Source of the DNA: Cytophagales bacterium
GTDB lineage: Bacteria > Bacteroidota > Bacteroidia > Cytophagales > Microscillaceae
DNA length: 64,000 bases
Assembly: GCA_004293905.1 (NCBI GenBank)
Contig: RDZE01000025.1
Span: 62,001 to 126,000 of the forward strand
Reading direction: 5' to 3'
The notes beneath the pieces were generated by a model. It ran no database searches. It saw only the letters and a list, made by a program, of their open reading frames with translations, and was not told the DNA's origin. The translations under genes were made by a program, and so were the position numbers. Each line of letters opens with the position of its first letter. The first letter of the stretch is position 1. Shown here piece by piece: positions 30,642-40,162 of the stretch.

Positions 30642-31420
30642 AAACTTTTGTCCAACTACTCATCAACGAATTTATTAAGCTTGTTTCAACCAAACGAATT
30701 ATACTATTAAGTTTCACAATAGTGTTATTTTTCATTGCATTATTTCCCATCACTGCTCGGGAAAAATTCTTAAAAGTAGCTTCTAGTTTTGTTTTGGAAA
30801 ACAATCCTTATATTGGCTTTTATTATTCGACTTACTTTTTTTTTAGTATTTTTTTTATGATTGTGCTCAATTTTTTAGTTTTCTTTTTATTTAGCACAGA
30901 GCAAAATAATCATACTTGGAAATACCTCTATGTGTTGCCTGTAGAAAGATGGAAAATATGGCTTAGCAAATACATAATAGGTGTAGGGTTCAGTTTTTTC
31001 GTATTATGCTTGGGCTTGCTATTGACAATTTTATCATCTTTTCTTTTACCTTATTTTATTATTTCTATGCACAGTTCAGGATTTGATATGGACTTTTATT
31101 TCATTTTCAGGCTGTTCTCTAAACTATTCATTGTTTCACTTTATATTGTTATATTTCATTTGATATTGGTTTTTTTTATCAAAAAAAGAGCAATACTGTT
31201 ATTGTTAAATATATTTCTACCCATCATAAGTCATTATCGTTTTTTGTATTTTTTGCCCTATAGTTTTCCTGTTCAGATTCTACTATTTGAAAATTATTAT
31301 AAAGTAGAAACGGGTAAATATGCTGATTTATGGGGCTGGTTCGAGATAATAAGCATTTCCCTTACCCTTTCAATCGGCTATGCCATTTACTATGGATACC
31401 AAAAATTAGAAGAAAATTAA
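30638..31420 (+). CDS. Second ABC-2 type permease subunit
   Basis: A 260-residue membrane protein; I used the ATG at 30638, which overlaps the upstream stop (ATGA), rather than an earlier in-frame codon inside the previous gene. It carries the loop EQNNHTWKYLYVLPVERWKI, matching the same position in the first permease, so the two look like diverged duplicates that may form a heterodimer. About six transmembrane segments. Confidence 0.82.
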   Translation: MKTFVQLLINEFIKLVSTKRIILLSFTIVLFFIALFPITAREKFLKVASSFVLENNPYIGFYYSTYFFFSIFFMIVLNFLVFFLFSTEQNNHTWKYLYVLPVERWKIWLSKYIIGVGFSFFVLCLGLLLTILSSFLLPYFIISMHSSGFDMDFYFIFRLFSKLFIVSLYIVIFHLILVFFIKKRAILLLLNIFLPIISHYRFLYFLPYSFPVQILLFENYYKVETGKYADLWGWFEIISISLTLSIGYAIYYGYQKLEEN

Positions 31421-31430
31421 TTATAATTTT

Positions 31431-32102
31431 ATGTTACATACAAAATACACCACCTATCTATATAAAGATATTCCTTTGGCTTATCTTTTAAGTTTCATCT
31501 TGTTCATTTTTTGGGGAATCTACTACCTAAGTGAGTTTTTGATTCTGACAGAAGCCTATTATATTCGTTTAGATTCTGCTTATCTAACCTTAGACAAAGC
31601 AACAGAAATAGCCAAAAAGACTAAAGGATTTGCTACGATGAAATTAGTATTCTTATTTTTTATTCCTCTGTTGTACACCTCATTCACTGCTTCTTGCCTA
31701 TTCACTGCATTTTCTACTATTAAATCTCCTATCAATTATCAAGAGTTATTCAAAATTTCTACTATTGCCTATTCAATATTCTTCATTCCTCATATCATCA
31801 AATTTCTCTATTTCTTGTCATTGAGCCAAGATTTCACGCTCACTGAATATAATAATTTTATATTTGGCTCTTTTATGCCTCTCTACAACCCTGAAACAGA
31901 TGCCTACTGGATAAAAGCGTTATTCGAATCTTTTACTTTATTCGAATTGTTATATTGGCTTATGCTTGTTTTTGGCATTCAATTGCATACTGGTTTTGAT
32001 TTTGAAAAATCATTCAAAATAGTATTCTTAAGCTATGTTTTGGGGCTTATTTTATTTATCACAATTAAGATTTTTTTCATTTTAACCTACTTTAATATTT
32101 AG
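31431..32102 (+). CDS. Small polytopic membrane protein of the ABC operon
   Basis: A 223-residue protein with about four or five hydrophobic segments (for example YLLSFILFIFWGIYYLSEFL) and no family I recognise. It begins 10 bp after the second permease and is probably the last gene of the exporter operon. A link to that exporter is inference from position. Confidence 0.65.
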   Translation: MLHTKYTTYLYKDIPLAYLLSFILFIFWGIYYLSEFLILTEAYYIRLDSAYLTLDKATEIAKKTKGFATMKLVFLFFIPLLYTSFTASCLFTAFSTIKSPINYQELFKISTIAYSIFFIPHIIKFLYFLSLSQDFTLTEYNNFIFGSFMPLYNPETDAYWIKALFESFTLFELLYWLMLVFGIQLHTGFDFEKSFKIVFLSYVLGLILFITIKIFFILTYFNI

Positions 32103-32248
32103 AAATGAATCAAAAACAAATCTTTATTGGGGCAATTTTTCTAAAAACACCTAATTTTAAGTATAAAACCAGCAAGATATTCTATATTTTAGTGTTATAT
32201 TTGTAAAACACAAATAATATTCATTCAATATAACCCCTATCTAATTTT

Positions 32249-32599
32249 ATGAATCAGTTATCAGTCAAAAAAAAGTTAGCCCAAATGCTTTGTCGACAAA
32301 TAAAGCGTAAATTGAAAGAAATAGGTACAAATGATTATTATTCACTCTTAGAAAATAGTGATGTTTGGACTGAAAGACATTATCAATTAGCAAGCGATTT
32401 GGTGGAAGTTAGTCAGTCTTCCCTTCGTAGAATATACCAACCTGAAAACTACGCCCATAACAATTTTAATAAACGTACAAAAGAGAAATTTTGTGCATTT
32501 TTGGGTTATGAAATTTGGGACGATTTGATACAAATTATAGAGGAAGAAATTATAGAGGAAGAAATCCAAAGGAGGCAATATCTTTCTATAAACTCCTGA
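32249..32599 (+). CDS. Small HTH-like regulator
   Basis: A 116-residue basic/acidic protein. The stretch SQSSLRRIYQPENY followed by FNKRTKEKFCAFLGYEIWDD resembles the helix-turn-helix N-terminal module often found in Bacteroidota regulators; DNA binding is inferred. A possible -7 element TATATTTG is at 32196-32203. The C-terminus contains IIEEEIIEEEI from a 15-bp tandem duplication at 32532-32561. Confidence 0.6.
   Translation: MNQLSVKKKLAQMLCRQIKRKLKEIGTNDYYSLLENSDVWTERHYQLASDLVEVSQSSLRRIYQPENYAHNNFNKRTKEKFCAFLGYEIWDDLIQIIEEEIIEEEIQRRQYLSINS
32532..32561 (+). repeat. Two-copy 15-bp tandem repeat inside a coding region
   Basis: The unit AAATTATAGAGGAAG occurs at 32532-32546 and again at 32547-32561. 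Because 15 is a multiple of three, it only lengthens the acidic C-terminal tail of the HTH-like protein. Confidence 0.9.
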
Positions 32600-32613
32600 A
32601 TATTTGCGTACGC

Positions 32614-33390
32614 TTACCCCCGATTAAATAAAATTCTGTCTGTATAATCGTTCCAAGTTACAGTGCCTTCCAATTCTTTTATGAGCGCAATGAGTATTTT
32701 AGCAAAGATAAATCCATTTACATAGAAAGATTCTTCTAAAAATCCTAAGCGGATATTGATTTGATACTCTGTCATTTGCCTTGCTTCGATGGTGATTTTC
32801 GCGTCTTTTTTTTGATAACGTTTAAAGTTTTCAAACTCATTGTATATTTCCTCCACAAGCCAACGGTCTTCTGTGGTGTAGCCTTCTACTTTTGTAAAAG
32901 ATGCGATAAATGCTTCTTTATTAGCGGCAATATAAATGTTATTCGCAATATTGGTTAAAAAATCTTTTGCCATTTCAAAAAAATCTATGTGATAAAAAAC
33001 CGAAAAAATGACACATTCGTAGGGTGGCAAAACCATCTCGCTTTTGTAACTGCTATCTTTGGCATAGGTTCTTATGAGCATAAGATTGTCTTTGCATATC
33101 AATTCTATAGGTTGCTTTACAGCCAGTTTTACTGTTATTTCCCAGCTTTCATTCCAAATATCTTCCCAATGCGGTTCTGAGGAATATTCCTCATCAAAAT
33201 AATTGGTAAGGACAGGTTTTATGCGCCAAGAATCGAAAGCTACTCCATACAGTTTCCAATCTTTGAGCATTGTTTCTATCATTTCGGCAGTTCCAACGTT
33301 TATCATTCGTATTTGCATACGCGAAGCAATGAAGCTAAACTCGTGGTTAAGTTCATCAAAAAAGGGATTCCAAAGTATAAAATTCTCCAC
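32614..33390 (-). CDS. Hypothetical protein
   Basis: A 258-residue soluble protein with no domain I can name. The start is GTG (minus strand, 33388-33390), the only good candidate before the body of the protein. It ends in an Asp/Trp-rich tail (TVTWNDYTDRILF). It precedes the poly-immunity row by about 4 kb and its length and composition recall immunity proteins, but this is only a guess. Confidence 0.55.
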   Translation of the reverse strand: MENFILWNPFFDELNHEFSFIASRMQIRMINVGTAEMIETMLKDWKLYGVAFDSWRIKPVLTNYFDEEYSSEPHWEDIWNESWEITVKLAVKQPIELICKDNLMLIRTYAKDSSYKSEMVLPPYECVIFSVFYHIDFFEMAKDFLTNIANNIYIAANKEAFIASFTKVEGYTTEDRWLVEEIYNEFENFKRYQKKDAKITIEARQMTEYQINIRLGFLEESFYVNGFIFAKILIALIKELEGTVTWNDYTDRILFNRG

Positions 33391-33419
33391 TGTTTTGCGA
33401 TTTTAATTGTTAGAAGAAA

Positions 33420-35243
33420 CTAAAATTTATTCTTTCGATTCTCCAAATCCCATCTATCTAAGGGCTCACTGCTCGAGATGGCATCATCAATGGCTTTTAT
33501 TAGTTTATCAAGGTCTTGCGTTTCTTGTTGCAAAAGAGTAAGTATGTTTTGCTTTTCCTCTTCTGATTCATACAAAGGAAATAGGTTGCAAAGCCCAAGC
33601 AATCTTGCTACTGGTGCCCTCAATTTGTGCGCATTGATGAAGGCATATTCCTTTAACATTTCATTTTTTTGGACTATCTCGTTTGTTCTTACTTCTACAA
33701 TTTGCTCCAAATTTTCGTTTATGCGTTGTATTTCCTGATTGGCATATTCTAAATGATAGGCTTGTTGGGTAATTTCCTCGTTTTGCGCTTCCAATTCATC
33801 ATTATTTTGTTTTATCAATCTATTAACTTTTGATAAATCTTTGTTATATCTTGTTTTTTGGAAAAGAATAAAACCTACCAATATCAATGTGCTGATAAGA
33901 AAAATAATAATTAAACCCAATACAAGTATATTTCTTTCATTAAGGCTTGCCTCTTTTTTGAACAGTGATTCTCGCAAAGCCGCTTTTTCTTCTTGGCTTT
34001 TTAGCCTTGCTTTCGTTTCTTTTTTATAAATTTCTTTGCTGCTTTGCTCATTATAGCGTTTGGCATAGCGAGTTTGGTAAATTTGGGCATATTTAAAGGC
34101 TTTTTGATAGTCTGATTGGTGTTTATAGGTAAACATCAATATTTTGCTCACTTCTAACACCAAAGCATTGTTAAAACTATTTTCATCAAGTTTTTGAATA
34201 TTTTCCTCAACTACCAAAATAACCCGATGCGCTGCTAAGGTATCTTTCAGATGCAATAATACTTTTGCTTTTTGTATCATTTGTTGATTTTGCTGCGATA
34301 AGGGTATGTTTATCTGCAATGAACTCATTTTCTCTATCACTTCGAGCGATTTTTCATAGTACTGATTTTCGGCGTATGCATTTGCTAAGGAATTGTAATA
34401 GGAAGAAATTTGGTGTGGCTCTGAAATATTTTCAATGATGCGCTCTGCTTTTTTTAAAAGATGCAATGCTTCTTCTAAATGCTTCGCTCCTAACAAACAT
34501 TCTGCTTCATTCATTATGGAAAGCAACTTTTCTTTATGGAATCCGACTTTATCAGCAAATACAGAGTTTTTTCTAAAAATAGGAATGGCTTCTTCATAGA
34601 ATCCGATGGAAAGATAAATATGTCCAATATTGTTATAAAGTCCCCAAGTTTCGCGAGGGTTGCCCTTCAAATCTGTTTCCTTTTTCAAAGTAAGCAATAA
34701 GTCTAAGGCTTCGCCATAATTGCCTTTGTCCATTTGCAAATAAGATAGATAGTTGGTTGCTTTAAATTTTCCCCCAAAATAGCCTATTTTGGTTGCCTTC
34801 TTTTGGGCTTTTTCAAAAAAAATGAATGCAGAATCAGGTTTGAAAACAATGTTTTTGTAATAAAATCCTTGCTCTATCCAAAGATTTACTTCGTCTTCTT
34901 CTGAGGAAGGGTATTGATAAAGATGTTCTAAGGTTTTATGAAGATATATGTAGTAGTTTTTGGGGTCTATTTGTCGATTGGATATTTCTACTAACAAGAT
35001 AGCATATTTGGCTGCCCAAGCTGAATTTTTTTTTTGCTCTGCCTCTTCTAACAATTTGATAACCTTTGGTTTAGCTAATTTTGGATTGGTTATTATTTCT
35101 TCTTTTAATTCCTCATATATTTTCTGATTGGATTGATTTTGTGCTTTTAATGGGGCAGCAAAAACTATCAATATAACATAGGTTATTATAGCAATTCTAA
35201 AACAAGAGTAATTTTGTTGATTATCGCAAAAATAAAGCATCAT
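33420..35243 (-). CDS. TPR protein with histidine-kinase H-box but no ATPase domain
   Basis: A 607-residue protein. An N-terminal signal peptide/TM, TPR-like helical repeats (about 40-400), one transmembrane helix (IIFLISTLILVGFILFQ, about 445-462), a coiled coil and a final H-box-like segment EYAFINAHKLRAPVARLLGL (about residue 540). The coding frame then stops with no N, G1 or G2 boxes. In many Cytophagales proteins this tail is used as such, so it may be complete. A -7-like TATATTTG (minus strand 35268-35275) lies upstream. It diverges from a complete 7TMR-DISM kinase. Confidence 0.8.
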   Translation of the reverse strand: MMLYFCDNQQNYSCFRIAIITYVILIVFAAPLKAQNQSNQKIYEELKEEIITNPKLAKPKVIKLLEEAEQKKNSAWAAKYAILLVEISNRQIDPKNYYIYLHKTLEHLYQYPSSEEDEVNLWIEQGFYYKNIVFKPDSAFIFFEKAQKKATKIGYFGGKFKATNYLSYLQMDKGNYGEALDLLLTLKKETDLKGNPRETWGLYNNIGHIYLSIGFYEEAIPIFRKNSVFADKVGFHKEKLLSIMNEAECLLGAKHLEEALHLLKKAERIIENISEPHQISSYYNSLANAYAENQYYEKSLEVIEKMSSLQINIPLSQQNQQMIQKAKVLLHLKDTLAAHRVILVVEENIQKLDENSFNNALVLEVSKILMFTYKHQSDYQKAFKYAQIYQTRYAKRYNEQSSKEIYKKETKARLKSQEEKAALRESLFKKEASLNERNILVLGLIIIFLISTLILVGFILFQKTRYNKDLSKVNRLIKQNNDELEAQNEEITQQAYHLEYANQEIQRINENLEQIVEVRTNEIVQKNEMLKEYAFINAHKLRAPVARLLGLCNLFPLYESEEEKQNILTLLQQETQDLDKLIKAIDDAISSSEPLDRWDLENRKNKF

Positions 35244-35420
35244 TTAATAAATATATTTAGGGCAAAGCAAATATACCAAAAAGTACCCAAATGAATTTAG
35301 TTCGATTCAAAAATAAAATGAAAAACGGTAGCTGATTTACTCCATAGAGTTTTTTTATTTTTATGCTAAAAAGATGTATTTTTGTACGATTTACGAACTT
35401 CTCACCAGATAAAAGCAAGT

Positions 35421-37400
35421 ATGTATCGTCTCCTGTTTTTTATTTTGATAAATATATTTGTTCAATACACATTATTAGCACAAAATACTGTGATTACTAT
35501 AAAAAATGACCAAAATATACTATTGATAGGAAAACAAATACAATTTTTAGAAGACAAAACCAATCAACTTACGATTGAGCAAATTCAACAACCTATCTAT
35601 CAACAAAAATTCCAAATCAACAAAAAAGATATTTTTCATCAACCTGCCTCGCGTTCTACCTATTGGTTCAAATTAGTGATAGCCAATCATACACAGAAAA
35701 AAATTTGGTTAGACATAGAAAGTATTGCCCCTTGGTATTTGGATTTGTATGCAATGGACAGTACCCAAAAATACCGAAAAATAGTTGAAACAGGTTCTTT
35801 GCGTGCCTATAACACACGCGCCTACCCTACTAATACATTTTGGCTTCCTTTGAACCCCGCAGGCAATAAAAACGAAACGACTTACTATTTTTCTATAGCA
35901 AGCGAACGTATTTTAGAATTACCTATGCTTCTGGCTCCTATTGATGTTTTGTTAGAGCATAAAATGAGTGAACACGTCATAGTAGCTATTTTCACAGGTA
36001 TTGTTTTGGTGATGTTTTTTTACAATCTATTTCTATTTATCACCGTCCGCGATATTATATACTTGATTTATTTGGGTCATTTGCTTGGCTCTACTATGGC
36101 TGTGTTATATATCAATAACTACCCCCCTTTCAGTTTTTTATCGTTCATACCTCAATATGTTTGGCATACGCATCAATATGTTTGGTTCGCTTTGAACAGT
36201 TTATTTGCGGCATTGTTTGTAACTTACTTTTTAGATTTGCGCAAAAACGCGCCCTTTCTTTTTTACCTTTTGTATTTATTTGTTTTTCTGAATTGTATAT
36301 TGCTTCCCCTGCTCAATATTTTCTTTTTCAGTGTAGTAGATTTGAACAAGATAGAGCTCATCACAAGCCCTGCCGTCTTTTTGATTTGTTTGATCATAGG
36401 TATTAGGCTATACATCAAAAAAGTAAAAAATGCTATTTTTTATCTTTTAGGTTGGATATTTGGCATATTAGCAGTTGTCATACACATACTTTTATTACAA
36501 GAGATTTTTGCTTCTAATCTTTTTACGGAGCACGTTTTACTTTTCGGAGCGGCAATGGAAATGTCATTGTTTTCTATTGCTTTGGGCAACCGCATCAATG
36601 TATTGAAGGAATCTAATACCATCATTTCTATAGAAAAAGATTTTTTAGACAAATTGAACAAAAATTTATTAAACCAACAAGCAGAAATACAGTCTAAAAA
36701 TGAAGCATTGAGCCTTAGTAACAAAACTAAAGACAAACTTTTTTCTATCATTGGGCACGATTTGCGCGCGCCTATTGGTTCTCTCAAAGGCTTGTTGTAT
36801 TTATTATCTAGTGAGTCCATTTCGAAAGACGAATTTTTAGCACTTTCTGAACGACTAAAACAAAGTGTAGAAATAGTGCATAACACTTTAGATAATTTAT
36901 TGCTTTGGGCAAGTAGCCAAATGGGGGGCATTACCTACAAACCTTCTCTACTGAATTTAAAAGCCATTGTGGAGGAAAAAATAGCCCTTTATAATGAGTT
37001 AGTGAATGCTAAGAAAATACGAATCATAGATGAAGTAAAGGACGATATAAGCGTATGGGCTGATGAAAACCAACTAAAAATTATTTTGCACAATCTTATC
37101 AACAATGCCATCAAATTTACGCTAACCAATGGCAGTATCTGTATAAAGGCTGAAAAGGTAGAAGATTTTTGCGCCATATCAGTAATAGATACAGGGATAG
37201 GTATGAACGAGGAGCAAGTTAAGCATTTGTTTAATAAGTCAACTCACACGAGTACTCAAGGCACAGCAGGCGAAAAAGGGATAGGTTTGGGCTTAATTTT
37301 GTGCCAAGAAATGGTAGAAAAAAATGGCGGAACAATACAAGTTACAAGCAAAGTAAATGGCGGAACAAATATCACATTTACAGTGCCTTTTGGCGCATAA
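35421..37400 (+). CDS. 7TMR-DISM sensor histidine kinase
   Basis: A 659-residue kinase. The ATG at 35421 starts a signal peptide (MYRLLFFILINIFVQYTLLA); an earlier in-frame TTG lies in the putative -7 element TATTTTTG (35377-35384). A DISM extracellular beta domain (about 30-180) is followed by seven transmembrane segments (about 195-380), a coiled coil and the kinase: H-box SIIGHDLRAPIGSLKGL, N-box LHNLINNAIKFT, G1 VIDTGIGMNEEQ, G2 GIGLGLILCQE. All catalytic motifs are present. The divergent neighbour is an H-box-only protein. Confidence 0.88.
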   Translation: MYRLLFFILINIFVQYTLLAQNTVITIKNDQNILLIGKQIQFLEDKTNQLTIEQIQQPIYQQKFQINKKDIFHQPASRSTYWFKLVIANHTQKKIWLDIESIAPWYLDLYAMDSTQKYRKIVETGSLRAYNTRAYPTNTFWLPLNPAGNKNETTYYFSIASERILELPMLLAPIDVLLEHKMSEHVIVAIFTGIVLVMFFYNLFLFITVRDIIYLIYLGHLLGSTMAVLYINNYPPFSFLSFIPQYVWHTHQYVWFALNSLFAALFVTYFLDLRKNAPFLFYLLYLFVFLNCILLPLLNIFFFSVVDLNKIELITSPAVFLICLIIGIRLYIKKVKNAIFYLLGWIFGILAVVIHILLLQEIFASNLFTEHVLLFGAAMEMSLFSIALGNRINVLKESNTIISIEKDFLDKLNKNLLNQQAEIQSKNEALSLSNKTKDKLFSIIGHDLRAPIGSLKGLLYLLSSESISKDEFLALSERLKQSVEIVHNTLDNLLLWASSQMGGITYKPSLLNLKAIVEEKIALYNELVNAKKIRIIDEVKDDISVWADENQLKIILHNLINNAIKFTLTNGSICIKAEKVEDFCAISVIDTGIGMNEEQVKHLFNKSTHTSTQGTAGEKGIGLGLILCQEMVEKNGGTIQVTSKVNGGTNITFTVPFGA

Positions 37401-37402
37401 AA

Positions 37403-38404
37403 TTACTCCCAAGTGCTTAACTTATTTCCCAATACGGCTTTGATTTCTTCTTCATTTTTAACAATACCTGTGCTCATACTGAGGCGTTCTAATTTTTTAA
37501 GTTTGATGTCTAAGTATTGCAAATTATCGAGCTCAAAAAGTTCATCAGGCAGTTGTTCTATGTGGTTTTTTCTGAAAGAGATTTCTGCGAGGTTTTTTAG
37601 ATTTTTAATCTGAGGGCTGATATGTGTAATTGTGTTGTCGTTCATCCAAAAGCGTTCTAAAAGAGGCAGCGCATAAAGTCCTTTCGGAATGTTTGGTAAA
37701 TGCAGGTGTTTCAGTTCTAACCAAGCCATTTTTTTGAATTGGCTTATCCAATCAGGGATATGTGTGAGCGGGTTACTTCCCAAATAAAGGGTATCCAGAT
37801 TTTCCATTTTAGACAAACTAATGGGTAAATAGTGCAGATGATTTGCCATAAGATTGAGAAATCTAAGCCCTTTGAGATTGTCGGGTACAATTTCGCACTC
37901 AATACCATCAAGGCTTAGGTTGTGTAGCGATTGCATTTTTTTCAGGCTATCAGGAATTTGTTTGAATGGATTATCCCCTGCGTACAAATACTTTAGTTGT
38001 GTGAGTTGGTTGAGGTCTTCGGGCAGGGTATTGAGTTGGTTGTTATCGGCATAGAATCCTACTAAGTTTTTCAGCCTTGAAAAGTTTTTAGGCAATGTTT
38101 GTAAATGATTGTTGCTGATACTCAAATAATCAAGATTTTTCAACAAATATATGTTTTCGGGCAGTGAGTCTATGTTTTTAGATATCAAATTCAGTTCTTT
38201 TACCGCTGTAAATCCCTTTTTCCAAACATCTAACTTACTGTATTTTATCAGAAATAATATCAGTTCCTCACTTTCGGAAAGCGAAGCTCCAAAGTATTTT
38301 ATCCATTCCTTCTGATGATTTTTGGCTAATTGCAAAGCCAAACGCACATTCGCTTCATCTTCGGAATGGATAAGTGTAAGCAGGTTTTCAAATTCGGGGG
38401 TCAT
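37403..38404 (-). CDS. Leucine-rich-repeat protein
   Basis: A 333-residue protein with at least nine LRRs (LxxLxLxxNxL pattern, for example LDYLSISNNHLQTLPKN, KYLYAGDNPFKQIPDS) spanning about residues 65-310, after an N-terminal helical part. No signal peptide. LRR proteins of this kind sit beside immunity-type genes in Bacteroidota, so it may be part of the minus-strand row that starts downstream of 45210. It ends 3 bp from the convergent kinase gene. Confidence 0.85.
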   Translation of the reverse strand: MTPEFENLLTLIHSEDEANVRLALQLAKNHQKEWIKYFGASLSESEELILFLIKYSKLDVWKKGFTAVKELNLISKNIDSLPENIYLLKNLDYLSISNNHLQTLPKNFSRLKNLVGFYADNNQLNTLPEDLNQLTQLKYLYAGDNPFKQIPDSLKKMQSLHNLSLDGIECEIVPDNLKGLRFLNLMANHLHYLPISLSKMENLDTLYLGSNPLTHIPDWISQFKKMAWLELKHLHLPNIPKGLYALPLLERFWMNDNTITHISPQIKNLKNLAEISFRKNHIEQLPDELFELDNLQYLDIKLKKLERLSMSTGIVKNEEEIKAVLGNKLSTWE

Positions 38405-38433
38405 TAAATCTTGTTTAGGTGATAAATCAAGCC

Positions 38434-38982
38434 TTATAGTTTATGTATCCAATTCAGATACACTTCCCAATCAGCTTTATGTAGATTATTAAGTGTCAGG
38501 CTGCCACCCAGAGCAAGGGGAAGTTTCAAAGCATAACATTCGTGGGCTTGCAATGCCCCTAAGGTTTGCAGAGCTTGTTTGAACAATTGCCAATGAAACA
38601 CTTCGTCAAGATAGTCTTCATCGCACAATAGTCCGTCAAAAAGGATATTCAAACGGCGTGGCAGTTGAATGATTTCTTGCGAAACAATATCTATATACCT
38701 CATCTCCTCACCGTTCCAAGCGAAAAGATTTCCAAAGGCTGTTCTCATAAAAACATAGTTCTGATGGGTAGAGCCTTGAAAAACGTCCTCTATAAATGTC
38801 CAGTACCAAGCAGGATTGACCGTCCACAAAAAACCTTTACCATAACTACACCAACCTGCTTCTTTCCAATCTGTTATTATATCGGGAGGCAGTTTTTCAG
38901 TATAAAACTCAATAATAATCGGCTCTATAGAAGTTTGGCAGCTTCTTTCAAATTTCTGGCTAAAAAGAGGGAACTGTTTCAT
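38434..38982 (-). CDS. GAD-like/DUF1851-type immunity protein
   Basis: A 182-residue protein. The N-terminal half (PPDIITDWKEAGWCSYGKGFLWTVNP) and the C-terminal half (LGALQAHECYALKLPLALGG) match the layout of GAD-like plus DUF1851 immunity proteins found downstream of polymorphic toxins and type VI effectors. The C-terminal part is similar to the fragment at 40613-40843. Expected partner toxin is not seen in the window. Confidence 0.7.
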   Translation of the reverse strand: MKQFPLFSQKFERSCQTSIEPIIIEFYTEKLPPDIITDWKEAGWCSYGKGFLWTVNPAWYWTFIEDVFQGSTHQNYVFMRTAFGNLFAWNGEEMRYIDIVSQEIIQLPRRLNILFDGLLCDEDYLDEVFHWQLFKQALQTLGALQAHECYALKLPLALGGSLTLNNLHKADWEVYLNWIHKL

Positions 38983-38995
38983 ATTGAATGTACTC

Positions 38996-39625
38996 TTAAG
39001 TATCTAAACAAATGCTATTCCAATCCACATCAGGGTGAGTGAGCCATTCCAAAGCCTTGCGTCTTTCTATAATAACTGAGCGTTGAATGGGCAAAATACC
39101 CTTATCTGTTGTATCATGTTTGAGATGCCAATGAAAACAATAATAAAAATCTAAATATCTCGAAATTTGTTCTGTTACTTTCAAAATAATGCTATTGATG
39201 AAGGCATCTTGTGGCTTTTCAGGCGGAATGAAGGCATAATAATTGGCAAAATCACATTCAGTAAAATCCTCATACAAATTTTCGTGTACGATAGATGCCA
39301 TACCCAAAAACATTTTGATGGATTCTTTACACCAAGAAAAATCAATCAGATTTTGGTCGGTAATCATGCCTTTTTGGAAACACAAAACCTCTTGATGAGT
39401 GAGGTAAGGGATAAGTTGAAGTTGCTGAATGATTTGATAAAAAAATGAGTGGGATTCTTTTCCACGCAAGTAGAGTGCATAGCAGAGATGTAAAATATTG
39501 ATTCTGTTTGCTACGTCAATTTTGGGTCTGATTTGTAGGTTATCCTCAAGCATTGGCAATGGAATATGCTTGCTTAGTCCGAGCTTTTTTAATTGAGATA
39601 GTGTATTTTGTCTGATTTTTTGCAT
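38996..39625 (-). CDS. DUF4272 family protein
   Basis: A 209-residue protein with the DUF4272 layout: N-terminal helices, then the C-terminal signature IIERRKALEWLTHPDVDWNS ending in CLDT. DUF4272 proteins are frequent in immunity loci of polymorphic toxin systems. It lies 13 bp upstream of the DUF1851-type gene on the same strand, consistent with co-transcription. Confidence 0.65.
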   Translation of the reverse strand: MQKIRQNTLSQLKKLGLSKHIPLPMLEDNLQIRPKIDVANRINILHLCYALYLRGKESHSFFYQIIQQLQLIPYLTHQEVLCFQKGMITDQNLIDFSWCKESIKMFLGMASIVHENLYEDFTECDFANYYAFIPPEKPQDAFINSIILKVTEQISRYLDFYYCFHWHLKHDTTDKGILPIQRSVIIERRKALEWLTHPDVDWNSICLDT

Positions 39626-39628
39626 TTC

Positions 39629-40156
39629 TTACTTTTCAAGAATAAAATCTTCCATCATTTCAACATCGTGCCAAGGTTTTTCAAAACGTTCTGCGGCAAC
39701 AAAACTACCGAAGTTGTCGAATGCAAAAATATCCTGCCCTCCTGTTTGTATCCAAACACGTTTCCCGTGCTGATGTGTACGCCAAGAGTCATTACTGAGT
39801 TCAAAGCGTTGGACAATTTTCCAAGCTCCATCCTCCCTTATGATTGCAAAGCATACATATTGGGTGAAAGTCCATACATAGGCTAAAAACACCTCACCAT
39901 AGGTATCGTGCTGATATTGGCTGATTTTTGCAAGATGTTTTGGTACAGACGTTTGCTTTTTTGAATAATGCTCCAAAGATTCAAGTTCAGTCTGAGGCAG
40001 TATTCCAAATGTATTGTGTAATTCATTCACACAAAAACTGTTCAATTGCTGCAAGGTACTGCGCATTTTCCCCAAATCTGGGAAATTTTGGGCATTCTTC
40101 GCATCAGCCTCAGCCTGCAAAAACGCTTCTACAAAGGTTTTGATTTCTGTGAACAT
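39629..40156 (-). CDS. Hypothetical immunity-like protein
   Basis: A 175-residue soluble protein; an N-terminal helical part (residues 1-60) precedes a beta-rich part with GEVFLAYVWTFTQYVC and WKIVQRFELSNDSW. The alternating pattern suggests an NTF2-like immunity fold, but I cannot assign a family. It is three bases upstream of the DUF4272 gene within a tight minus-strand row. Confidence 0.55.
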   Translation of the reverse strand: MFTEIKTFVEAFLQAEADAKNAQNFPDLGKMRSTLQQLNSFCVNELHNTFGILPQTELESLEHYSKKQTSVPKHLAKISQYQHDTYGEVFLAYVWTFTQYVCFAIIREDGAWKIVQRFELSNDSWRTHQHGKRVWIQTGGQDIFAFDNFGSFVAAERFEKPWHDVEMMEDFILEK

Positions 40157-40162
40157 AAACAG

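Noticed and set aside
35382-35420. Longer kinase start with TTG at 35382
   Set aside because: That codon overlaps a likely -7 promoter element, and the ATG at 35421 begins a proper signal peptide.
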